Below the pieces are notes generated by a model. That model saw nothing but the letters and a program-made list of their open reading frames with translations, ran no database searches and was not told the origin of the DNA. Both the position numbers and the translations under genes were made by a program. Positions 1 through 5,676 of a stretch of DNA of 5,676 nucleotides are shown one piece after another. How positions within the stretch are numbered: the stretch's first letter is position 1; each line of letters starts with the position of its first letter. Where the stretch lies: positions 1 through 5,676 of the forward strand of contig CACXDR010000210.1 in the NCBI GenBank assembly GCA_902766415.1, given 5' to 3'. Source of the DNA: an uncultured Lachnospiraceae bacterium (GTDB lineage Bacteria > Bacillota_A > Clostridia > Lachnospirales > Lachnospiraceae).

Positions 1-1
1 C

Positions 2-2008
2 CCCTACCAGTGGGACCTGAACTACGCGAACCCGGTGGTCTTCAACGACATGACCGCCAACATGCTGAACCTCTGCAACCACGGCGTCGACATCATCCGC
101 CTGGACGCGGTCCCGTACATCTGGAAGACGCTCGGCACGAACTGCCGGAACCTTCCGCAGGTCCACACGCTGGTACGCATCATGCACATCGCGGCGGATA
201 TCGTCTGCCCCGGCACGCTGCTCCTCGGAGAGGTCGTCATGGAGCCCTCGAAGGTGGTCCCGTACTTCGGGACGGTGGACAAGCCGGAGTGCCAGATGCT
301 CTACAATGTCACGACCATGGCAAGCACCTGGCATACGGTCGCGACGAAGGACGTGCGCCTGCTCCGCCACCAGATGGATACGGTGTTCGCGCTGCCGAAG
401 CAGTATACCTTCCTGAACTACCTCCGGTGCCACGACGACATCGGCTGGGGTCTCGACTATGAGTTCCTGAAGCAGTTCGGCTTTGACGAGGTCAAGCATA
501 AGAAGTACCTGAACGATTATCTCACCGGCAGCTTCTGGGGCAGCCCCGCGCGCGGCGAGCTTTACAACAACTCGAAGGCGCTCGGCGACGCGCGCCTGAC
601 CGGCACCACGGCGTCGCTCTGCGGCATCGAGGCGGCGGAGTACGAGAAGGACCAGGAGAAGCTTGACAGGGCCATCCGCCTTGACATCATGCTCCACGCG
701 TTCCTGTTCACCCAGAGCGGCATCCCGGTGCTTTACGCGGGAGACGAGATCGGGCAGCTGAACGACTATTCCTATCATCAGGACCCGCTGAAGGCGGACG
801 ACAGCAGGTATCTGCACCGCGGGAACATGAACTGGGACGAGGCGGCGCTCCGCTCGGACCCGGAGTCCAGGCAGGGACGCATCTTCAACGCCCTCCGGAA
901 GCTTGAGACGATCCGTGACGAGTACGGCATGTTCAGCAGCGAGGCGGACGTCTGGACGCTGGAGCCCTACAACGACCACATCCTCGGGATCGGGCGCTAT
1001 TACAAGGACGAAAAGCTCCTTGCCCTCTTCAACTTCAGCGACAGCGACGAGATAGCCTGGATCAACGAGCCGGAGGAGTATACGGACCTGATGACCGGGC
1101 TTCCCAGGGAGGCGAAGGCAGTCGGGATCCCGGCGCACGATTTCGCGTGGCTTTACCACAGCTACAAAAAGCCGCCGGAGAAGGAGCCCATGAAGCTGAT
1201 CTTCCTCGACATCGACGGCACGCTGGTCGTCCCGGGCGAGAACACCCCGCCGGAAAGCGCCCTCGAGGCGATCCGGAAGGCGCAGGCAAAGGGCAACAAG
1301 GTCTTTCTCTGCACGGGGCGGAACCCCGACATGCTCTCACCGCTCCTGAAATTCGGCTTTGACGGGTACGTCGGCGCGTCGGGCGGCTACGTAGTACTCG
1401 GGGACAAGGTGATCTACGACCAGCCCATGGACCAGAAGGACACGGAGACGGCGCTGGAGCTCCTCCACAAGAACGGCGTGTTCTGCACGGTGGAGGCGGT
1501 GGACGGGTCCTTCGGTGACGAGAACCTCGGCGATTTCCTGGCGGGCCAGGGCGAGGGGAACTCGGAGATCGAGCGCTGGAGAAAGGCGCTTTCCTCGAGC
1601 CTGAACATCCGTCCCATGTCAGAGTACGACGGACGCCCTGTCTACAAGGTCGTCATCATGTGCCTTAAGATGGAGCAGCTCGACGAGGCGAAGGCAGCGC
1701 TTTCGGAGCGCTACGACTTCGTCGTGCAGGACATCCCGGAGCACGGCTGCGTGAACGGCGAGCTCGTGAACCGCGCGTTTGACAAGGGCCGCGGCGTGAA
1801 GCGCATCTGCGAGGCGCTTGGCGTCCCGGTCACGGACACCGTCGGCTTCGGCGACAGCATGAACGATCTTGAGATGACGAAGGTCGTCGGGACCTCCGTC
1901 TGCATGGCGAACGGGAGCGAGACGCTGAAGCAGCTTTCAGACATCGTCTGCCCCGCGGTCACGGAGGACGGGCTTTACAAGGCATTTGCGGACCTCGGGC
2001 TGTTCTGA
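2..2008 (+). CDS. Amylosucrase-type GH13 domain fused to Cof-type HAD phosphatase (5' end outside window)
   Basis: Partial: the reading frame is open from the first bases, so the N-terminus lies upstream; 668 residues are visible. Residues 1 to about 388 match the second half of amylosucrase-like GH13 enzymes. They show the nucleophile region GVDIIRLDAV (Asp35, nt 104-106), the acid/base Glu77 in LLGEVV (nt 230-232), and HDD with the stabilising Asp145 (nt 434-436). A DDSRYLHR motif contains Arg269, probably the glucosyl-subsite Arg of amylosucrase. From memory of the Neisseria enzyme, about 250 residues are missing upstream and the GH13 part runs to its normal C-terminus. After a short linker (HSYKKPPEKEP), residues 397-668 form a full-length HAD-IIB/Cof domain: DIDGT (nt 1208-1222), CTGR, a Lys in DKGRGVKRI, and GDSMND (nt 1850-1867). 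Amylosucrases cleave sucrose or transfer its glucose; Cof proteins dephosphorylate sugar phosphates. No signal peptide is visible in this part. The substrate is inferred from the adjacent sucrose-type permease and is unproven. Confidence 0.88.
   Translation, partial: PYQWDLNYANPVVFNDMTANMLNLCNHGVDIIRLDAVPYIWKTLGTNCRNLPQVHTLVRIMHIAADIVCPGTLLLGEVVMEPSKVVPYFGTVDKPECQMLYNVTTMASTWHTVATKDVRLLRHQMDTVFALPKQYTFLNYLRCHDDIGWGLDYEFLKQFGFDEVKHKKYLNDYLTGSFWGSPARGELYNNSKALGDARLTGTTASLCGIEAAEYEKDQEKLDRAIRLDIMLHAFLFTQSGIPVLYAGDEIGQLNDYSYHQDPLKADDSRYLHRGNMNWDEAALRSDPESRQGRIFNALRKLETIRDEYGMFSSEADVWTLEPYNDHILGIGRYYKDEKLLALFNFSDSDEIAWINEPEEYTDLMTGLPREAKAVGIPAHDFAWLYHSYKKPPEKEPMKLIFLDIDGTLVVPGENTPPESALEAIRKAQAKGNKVFLCTGRNPDMLSPLLKFGFDGYVGASGGYVVLGDKVIYDQPMDQKDTETALELLHKNGVFCTVEAVDGSFGDENLGDFLAGQGEGNSEIERWRKALSSSLNIRPMSEYDGRPVYKVVIMCLKMEQLDEAKAALSERYDFVVQDIPEHGCVNGELVNRAFDKGRGVKRICEALGVPVTDTVGFGDSMNDLEMTKVVGTSVCMANGSETLKQLSDIVCPAVTEDGLYKAFADLGLF
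1177..1192 (+). promoter_or_regulatory. Possible internal ribosome binding site and start for the HAD domain
   Basis: Just before the in-frame ATG at 1190, where the HAD domain begins (MKLIFLDIDGT), the sequence reads GGAG (1177-1180) followed directly by AAGGAG (1181-1186). The first lies 9 nt from the ATG and the second 3 nt. A stand-alone HAD protein of 272 residues could be made from here in addition to the fusion. The codons also encode the plausible linker PPEKEP, so the purine-rich match may be incidental. Confidence 0.3.
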
Positions 2009-2021
2009 GGGACGGGAAGCA

Positions 2022-2043
2022 TATGCAAATACGCATAAGGGGG
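2022..2043 (+). promoter_or_regulatory. Ribosome binding site of the permease gene with a small upstream inverted repeat
   Basis: AAGGGGG at 2037-2043 lies 7 nt before the ATG at 2051 and fixes that start. Just upstream, TATGC (2022-2026) and GCATA (2033-2037) form a 5-bp inverted repeat with a 6-nt loop that touches the first base of the Shine-Dalgarno. The stem is weak, so any effect on translation is speculative. The 42-bp gap from the preceding stop shows no promoter or terminator, consistent with co-transcription. Confidence 0.6.
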
Positions 2044-2050
2044 AATATTT

Positions 2051-3922
2051 ATGGCACTTGACTACAGGAAATGCGCGCAGGAGATCGTCGACCATATCGG
2101 CGGCCGCGAGAATGTCGCGCAGGCGGCGCACTGCGCCACCAGGCTGAGGCTGGTTATCAAGGATAACAGCAAGGTCGACAAGGACTACCTTGACAATGTG
2201 GACGGCGTCAAGGGCATGTTCGAGTCTAACGGACAGCTGCAGCTCATCATCGGTACCGGAACCGTCAACAAGGTCTATGATGAGTTCCTTTCCATCACCG
2301 GCATGTCCGCCGCGACCAAGGATGACGTCAAGGCCGCGGCAGCCGCGAAGCAGCCGCTCTGGAAGCAGCTTCTGAAGCCGATCGGCGACGTCTTCGTCCC
2401 GATCCTTCCGGCGATCGTCGCTTCCGGTCTTATGATGGGTCTTGTCGAGGCGCTCGCGAAAGCCATCCCGAGCTTCGCCTCGAGTGACTGGTTCGGATAC
2501 CTTGACATGATCGCGAACACCGCGTTCGCCTACCTGCCGGTCATCGTCGCCGTTTCCGCGGCGCGCGTGTTCGGCGGAAACATCTTCCTCGGCGCTGTCA
2601 TCGGCCTTATGATGATCCACTCCGCACTGACCAACGGCTGGGCAGCAGCGGGCGGCTATGAGGTATGGTACCTCTTCGGCAACGGGATCAAGATCGGCAA
2701 CTATACGCTGGGCCAGATCAACAAGCTCGGCTACCAGGGACACGTCATACCGGTCATCATAGCGATATGGATCATGTGCAAGATCGAGAAGAAGCTGCAC
2801 TCCATCGTTCCGGAGATGCTGGACCTCTTCGTCGTCCCGATCACCACGGTGTTCCTTACCGCGACCCTGACCTTCATGATCATCGGCCCGATCTTCTCCG
2901 GTCTTGAGACGCTCGTCCTGAACGGCGCGAAGGTCCTTGTCACCAACCCGCTCGGCGCCTGCGTCATGGGCGCGATCTACCCGGCGACCGTCGTCATGGG
3001 CCTCCACCACATGTACAACGTCATCGAGTCGGGCATGCTGGCGTCTGCCGACTTCGGCAACCTCAACATCTGGATGCCCATCGCGAGCTCCGCGAACTTC
3101 GCGCAGTTCGGCGCCTGCCTTGCGGTCGGCCTTAAGTGCAGGAACGCGAAGACCAAGCAGGTCGCGATCCCGTCCTCCATGTCCGCTGCCCTTGGTATTA
3201 CCGAGCCGGCGATCTTCGGTGTCAACATGCGCTTCTTCAAGCCGTTCGTCGCTGGTATGATCGGCGGCGCGGTCGGATCCATCTTCGGCGCGTTCACCGG
3301 TCTCGGCGCATCCTCCTATGGCGTTACCGGTATCCCGGGCTACCTGACCATCAATAACCCGGTCCTCTACACGATCATGCTTGCGATCGCAGGCGGCATC
3401 GCGTTCGCGATCACCTGGGTGGTCTGGAAGGAAGAGGAGAAGAAGCCGGCGGCCAAGGCTCCGGCAGCGGCGGACGTCAAGGCTCCGACGAACGCGATCA
3501 TCCGCTGCGGTGCAGGCGAGATCATCCAGCCGGTCGCAGGCTCCATGATCAGGCAGGAGAATATTCCGGATGATACCTTCGCTTCAGGCGTCCTCGGCGG
3601 CGGCTGCGCGATCGCTCCGGAGAACGGCGTCGTGTTCGCACCGTTCGACGGCACCATTTCCTCGGTCGCGGATTCCAAGCACGCGATCGGCATCACCGGC
3701 CCCGGCGACATGGAGGTCCTGATCCACGTCGGCGTCGACACCGTTTCCATGAACGGCGACGGCTTTGAGGACTTCGTCAAGGAAGGCGACGAGGTCAAGG
3801 CAGGCCAGAAGATCATGAAATTCGACCGCGAGAAGATCAAGGCGGCAGGCCATCCGGACTGCGTCGTCGTCCTTCTCACGAATTCCGATGATTTTGATGA
3901 TGTTTCCATTCAGGATTCATAA
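2051..3922 (+). CDS. scrA: PTS permease EIIBCA, sucrose (ScrA) type
   Basis: A complete membrane permease of 623 residues that imports and phosphorylates a sugar. The N-terminal IIB domain (about 1-85) carries the phospho-cysteine Cys28 in AAHCATRLRLV (nt 2132-2134). The VKGMFESNGQLQLIIG and VNKVYDEF stretches resemble sucrose permeases more than trehalose or beta-glucoside ones. The IIC domain (about 100-460) is a series of hydrophobic segments with the substrate-site motif GITEPAIFGVN (from residue 382, nt 3194). A Lys/Ala/Pro-rich linker (about 460-485) leads to a glucose-family IIA domain with both expected histidines: His544 in SKHAIGI and phospho-acceptor His559 in LIHVGVDTV (nt 3725-3727). 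Their 15-residue spacing equals that of His75 and His90 in E. coli Crr. It follows the GH13-HAD gene by 42 bp and is followed by ptsH and ptsI, so its phosphate donors are encoded next door. The family is certain; sucrose specificity is inferred from motifs and neighbours. Confidence 0.9.
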   Translation: MALDYRKCAQEIVDHIGGRENVAQAAHCATRLRLVIKDNSKVDKDYLDNVDGVKGMFESNGQLQLIIGTGTVNKVYDEFLSITGMSAATKDDVKAAAAAKQPLWKQLLKPIGDVFVPILPAIVASGLMMGLVEALAKAIPSFASSDWFGYLDMIANTAFAYLPVIVAVSAARVFGGNIFLGAVIGLMMIHSALTNGWAAAGGYEVWYLFGNGIKIGNYTLGQINKLGYQGHVIPVIIAIWIMCKIEKKLHSIVPEMLDLFVVPITTVFLTATLTFMIIGPIFSGLETLVLNGAKVLVTNPLGACVMGAIYPATVVMGLHHMYNVIESGMLASADFGNLNIWMPIASSANFAQFGACLAVGLKCRNAKTKQVAIPSSMSAALGITEPAIFGVNMRFFKPFVAGMIGGAVGSIFGAFTGLGASSYGVTGIPGYLTINNPVLYTIMLAIAGGIAFAITWVVWKEEEKKPAAKAPAAADVKAPTNAIIRCGAGEIIQPVAGSMIRQENIPDDTFASGVLGGGCAIAPENGVVFAPFDGTISSVADSKHAIGITGPGDMEVLIHVGVDTVSMNGDGFEDFVKEGDEVKAGQKIMKFDREKIKAAGHPDCVVVLLTNSDDFDDVSIQDS

Positions 3923-3929
3923 GTTGTTA

Positions 3930-3938
3930 TGGTATAAT
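3930..3938 (+). promoter_or_regulatory. Extended -10 promoter upstream of ptsH
   Basis: TGG immediately followed by a perfect TATAAT (3933-3938) matches the extended -10 of a housekeeping sigma-A promoter. It lies just after the permease stop, in a markedly AT-rich stretch within an otherwise GC-rich window. The -35 is weak: TTCAGG at 3909-3914, inside the end of the permease gene with 18-bp spacing, matches 3 of 6 positions. Transcription would start near 3945, giving a leader of about 58 nt before HPr. ptsH could therefore be expressed independently of the sugar-specific genes. Confidence 0.65.
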
Positions 3939-3940
3939 GT

Positions 3941-3973
3941 AACTGGTGTTTTTACTGAAACTGTTTTTCTGAA
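3941..3973 (+). repeat. Imperfect tandem repeat in the ptsH leader
   Basis: Two similar T-rich units follow each other: 3941-3959 (AACTGGTGTTTTTACTGAA) and 3959-3973 (AACTGTTTTTCTGAA). They lie between the probable transcription start and the HPr ribosome binding site (AAAGGAG, 3987-3993). The units differ by a few inserted bases. This may be simple low-complexity sequence, or a binding region for a regulator; the sequence does not decide. Confidence 0.35.
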
Positions 3974-4002
3974 TCATAATTTCTGCAAAGGAGAATACAG
4001 CT

Positions 4003-4266
4003 ATGAAAGAAGTAAAGTATACCATCGTTGATCCTGTCGGCTTCCACGCAAGACCCGCAGGCGCAGTTGCGAAAGCCCTTAAGGCGTTCGACGCGAAGGT
4101 CACTGTGTTCAAGGGCGACAAGAGCGCGGATATGACAAAGCTTCTCAAGGTCATGGGCCTCGGGATCAAGCAGGGCGACGAGATCACCGTCCAGATCGAC
4201 GGCGCGGCAGAGGCAGAGTGCGCTGCGGCTCTTGACGCTTTCATGAAGGAGAACAACTTAATCTGA
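4003..4266 (+). CDS. ptsH: Phosphocarrier protein HPr
   Basis: A complete 87-residue cytoplasmic phosphocarrier that takes phosphate from Enzyme I and passes it to IIA domains. The active-site motif GFHARPAGAV places the catalytic histidine at the canonical position 15, and the length is typical of the family. The start is supported by AAAGGAG (3987-3993), 9 nt before the ATG. Aligned without gaps to Bacillus HPr (anchored by His15 and by LGI at 53-55), position 46 is lysine (nt 4138-4140). That site is the regulatory serine phosphorylated by HPr kinase in many Bacillota; here Thr45 is adjacent, and the local sequence is DMTKLLKVMGLGI. The phosphotransfer role is therefore intact, but Ser46-based catabolite signalling through CcpA looks absent or altered in this protein. 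It has its own promoter and is separated by 182 bp from ptsI. Confidence 0.97.
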   Translation: MKEVKYTIVDPVGFHARPAGAVAKALKAFDAKVTVFKGDKSADMTKLLKVMGLGIKQGDEITVQIDGAAEAECAAALDAFMKENNLI

Positions 4267-4278
4267 CGTTGAATGGTG

Positions 4279-4419
4279 GCTGCCGCATGCAGTTTCCGGC
4301 CGGATCGTTTCCGCTGTGCATTGCCGCGTCTGTCCCTGTCCCTTCCGGACGGGGGCAGGCGTAAAGGAAGGGCGCAGCGGGGACGCGTCCCGGGCCGGGA
4401 CCGTGCGGCAGCTATTTTT
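4279..4419 (+). other. Candidate multi-arm structured RNA or attenuator/terminator
   Basis: A perfect 9-bp inverted repeat, GCTGCCGCA (4279-4287) and TGCGGCAGC (4404-4412), encloses 116 nt and is followed by TATTTTTA. Almost all the enclosed sequence can be drawn as three arms. Arm A pairs TGCAG (4288-4292) with CTG and CA (4314-4320, two-base bulge), with a possible inner CGGA/TCCG stem. Arm B is the long hairpin at 4325-4387. Arm C pairs GTCCC with GGGAC (4387-4401; its outer G is shared with arm B). The result resembles a four-helix junction, as in cis-regulatory RNAs, or an elaborate terminator with a 5-T tract. The pairing was found by eye; no covariation or energy calculation supports it yet. 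Confidence 0.45.
4325..4387 (+). repeat. Long interrupted inverted repeat (hairpin) in the ptsH-ptsI gap
   Basis: About 20 pairs can be drawn with small bulges. CGCGTC (4325-4330) pairs with GACGCG (4382-4387); a T-G wobble follows, then CC (4334-4335) with GG (4379-4380). CTG (4336-4338) pairs with CAG (4375-4377), a second wobble follows, then CCCTTCC (4340-4346) pairs perfectly with GGAAGGG (4366-4372). The loop is 19 nt (4347-4365). This is the strongest single hairpin I see in the window. Confidence 0.7.
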
Positions 4420-4448
4420 ACCGATAACTTACGAGGGAGGAAATACAC

Positions 4449-5676
4449 ATGCAAGTTGGAACCGGTAAAAGCATCCTGAACGGCATCGCGATCGGAAAGA
4501 TCAAGATCTACAAGGCGCCGAAGAGAGAGATCTCCATGGAACTCGTGCAGGACACCGCGCATGAGCTCGAGCGCTTTGACGACGCTGTCGAGAAGGTCAT
4601 CGACCAGCAGAACCTTCTGTACGAGAAGGCGAAGGTCACCGCGGGCGAGGACAGCGCCGCGATCTTCGAGGTCCACGCGATGATGATGCAGGACGACGAC
4701 CTCCTGGACGCTGTCAAGGAGATCATCACGGAGCAGAAGCACTGCGCGGAATATGCGGTCAACACCGCGTTCGACAACCAGGCACAGGTCTTCGCCTCAA
4801 TGGACGACCCGTACATGCAGGCGAGAAGCGCCGACATCGACGACCTGAAGGGCGCGACGCTCGACGTCCTCATGGGCCTGAACACCGACGCCATGCAGGG
4901 AAATGAGCCGGCCATCCTGGTCGCAGAGGACCTTGCCCCGTCCGAGACCGTCAAGCTCGACAAGAGCCTGCTGCTCGGCATTGTCACCCGCGAGGGTTCC
5001 TCCAACAGCCACACCGCGATCCTTGCCCGCAGCATGAACCTTCCGGCACTGATCCAGTGCAAGGAGATCAACGACGAGTGGGACGGAAAGCTTGGTATCA
5101 TCGACGGCTACAACAGCTGCGTCTACGTTGACCCGACGCCGGACCTCCAGAAGACGCTCGGCGAAAAGCAGAAGGCGGACCAGGCGAAGCTTGCCCTGCT
5201 CCAGGAGCTGAAGGGCAAGTCGAACACCACGATCGACGGGCATACCATCAAGGTGTTTGCGAATATCGGCGGACCGTCCGATCTCGGCGCTGTCCAGCAG
5301 AATGACGCGGGCGGTGTCGGCCTGTTCCGTTCCGAGTTCGTCTACCTCAACTCGAAGCAGGAGCCGACCGAGGAGGAGCAGTTCCACGCCTACAAGCTCG
5401 CGGTCGAGACGCTCGCGCCGAAGACCGTCGTCATCCGCACCTGCGATATCGGCGCGGACAAGACCATCGACTATATGAAGCTTGACCACGAAGAGAACCC
5501 GGCGCTCGGCTACAGGGCCATCCGCATCTGCCTCACCAGGAAGGAATTCTTCAAGAAGCAGCTGCGCGCCCTGCTCCGCGCATCCGCCTACGGCCACCTC
5601 GCCATCATGTTCCCGATGATCATCTCCGTCCGCGAACGCCGCGAGGCGAAGGACATCCTCCAGGAGTGCAAAGAAG
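4449..5676 (+). CDS. ptsI: PTS Enzyme I, phosphoenolpyruvate-protein phosphotransferase (3' end outside window)
   Basis: Partial: 409 codons are visible and the frame is still open at the window edge; Enzyme I is usually about 540-575 residues. It autophosphorylates from PEP and passes phosphate to HPr in the cytoplasm. The start ATG is supported by AGGGAGG (4434-4440), 8 nt upstream, and by the typical opening (GKSILNGIAIGKIKIY). The N-terminal and swivel domains include the phospho-histidine His188 in SSNSHTAILARSMNLPA (nt 5010-5012). The PEP-binding barrel begins with GGVGLFRSEFVYL and PTEEEQF, followed by VIRTCDIGADKTIDYM and EENPALGYRAIRI. These contain the two conserved PEP-binding arginines (FRSEF and IRT). 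The C-terminal catalytic cysteine region is beyond the window. It lies downstream of ptsH as usual, but separated by an unusually long structured gap. Confidence 0.97.
   Translation, partial: MQVGTGKSILNGIAIGKIKIYKAPKREISMELVQDTAHELERFDDAVEKVIDQQNLLYEKAKVTAGEDSAAIFEVHAMMMQDDDLLDAVKEIITEQKHCAEYAVNTAFDNQAQVFASMDDPYMQARSADIDDLKGATLDVLMGLNTDAMQGNEPAILVAEDLAPSETVKLDKSLLLGIVTREGSSNSHTAILARSMNLPALIQCKEINDEWDGKLGIIDGYNSCVYVDPTPDLQKTLGEKQKADQAKLALLQELKGKSNTTIDGHTIKVFANIGGPSDLGAVQQNDAGGVGLFRSEFVYLNSKQEPTEEEQFHAYKLAVETLAPKTVVIRTCDIGADKTIDYMKLDHEENPALGYRAIRICLTRKEFFKKQLRALLRASAYGHLAIMFPMIISVRERREAKDILQECKE

Larger units (their letters stand above)
4267..4448 (+). other. 182-bp structured gap between ptsH and ptsI
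   Basis: No convincing gene lies here. The region is GC-rich for about 150 nt and then becomes AT-rich. It contains the inverted-repeat structure described separately (4279-4419), and ends with the ptsI ribosome binding site AGGGAGG (4434-4440). I see no convincing -35/-10 pair for a separate ptsI promoter after the structure, so ptsI is probably reached by read-through from ptsH. Confidence 0.75.

Noticed and set aside
1937..3010. Long antisense open frame of 357 codons opposite the permease gene
   Set aside because: It mirrors the GC-rich third positions of the permease. The product is dominated by Asp, Arg, Val and His with no recognisable domain, and it overlaps a certain gene.
3923..3928. 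TTGTTA as a -35 element for the ptsH promoter
   Set aside because: It lies only 4 bp upstream of the TATAAT, far too close for a sigma-A promoter.
4273..4479. Possible small protein of 68 codons in the ptsH-ptsI gap
   Set aside because: No ribosome binding site precedes its ATG, it is Arg-rich with no domain, and it overlaps the well-supported ptsI start. The sequence is better explained by the inverted repeats.
3927..4742. Antisense open frame of 271 codons across ptsH, the gap and the start of ptsI
   Set aside because: It runs opposite two certain genes, has low-complexity shadow composition, and shows no family motif.
4995..5030. Unusual Enzyme I active-site context (GSSNSH instead of GGxTSH)
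   Set aside because: The histidine and the following TAILAR are intact, and to my knowledge an Asn-Ser-His variant is common in clostridial Enzyme I proteins.
4797..5597. Antisense open frame of 266 codons opposite ptsI
   Set aside because: The composition is rich in Leu, Val, Asp and Arg, as expected from reversing Enzyme I codons. It matches no family I recognise.

Overview
The window looks like a chromosomal carbohydrate-uptake locus from a high-GC member of the Bacillota, probably a Clostridia/Lachnospiraceae-type bacterium. This is inferred from strong AGGAGG-type ribosome binding sites, the EI and HPr sequence style, a TATAAT promoter in an AT-rich gap, and third codon positions that are heavily G/C. 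No 16S or other taxonomic marker is present, so the assignment is tentative.

All four genes are on the + strand. (1) Positions 2-2008 hold the 3' part of a two-domain enzyme. It joins a glycoside hydrolase family 13 domain of the amylosucrase type to a complete Cof-type HAD phosphatase. (2) Positions 2051-3922 hold a complete 623-residue phosphotransferase permease with domain order IIB-IIC-IIA, closest in motif style to sucrose (ScrA) permeases. (3) Positions 4003-4266 hold HPr (ptsH), preceded by its own likely extended -10 promoter. (4) From 4449 to the window edge lies Enzyme I (ptsI), cut off after 409 codons.

Together these form an almost self-contained relay: PEP to Enzyme I (His188), HPr (His15), IIA (His559), IIB (Cys28), and then the incoming sugar, probably sucrose, delivered to the cytoplasm as a 6-phosphate. 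The usual next enzyme, a GH32 sucrose-6-phosphate hydrolase, is not in the window. In its place is the GH13-HAD fusion, which suggests a different route in which a phosphatase and a GH13 domain act within one polypeptide.

Three things stand out. The first is the GH13-HAD fusion beside a sucrose-type PTS. The second is an HPr with lysine at position 46, where the regulatory serine of Bacillota HPr normally sits. The third is a 182-bp gene-free gap between ptsH and ptsI, genes that are usually nearly contiguous. The gap can be drawn as a compact multi-arm RNA with a perfect 9-bp closing helix and a U-rich tail. No mobile elements, tRNA, rRNA or CRISPR arrays were seen.
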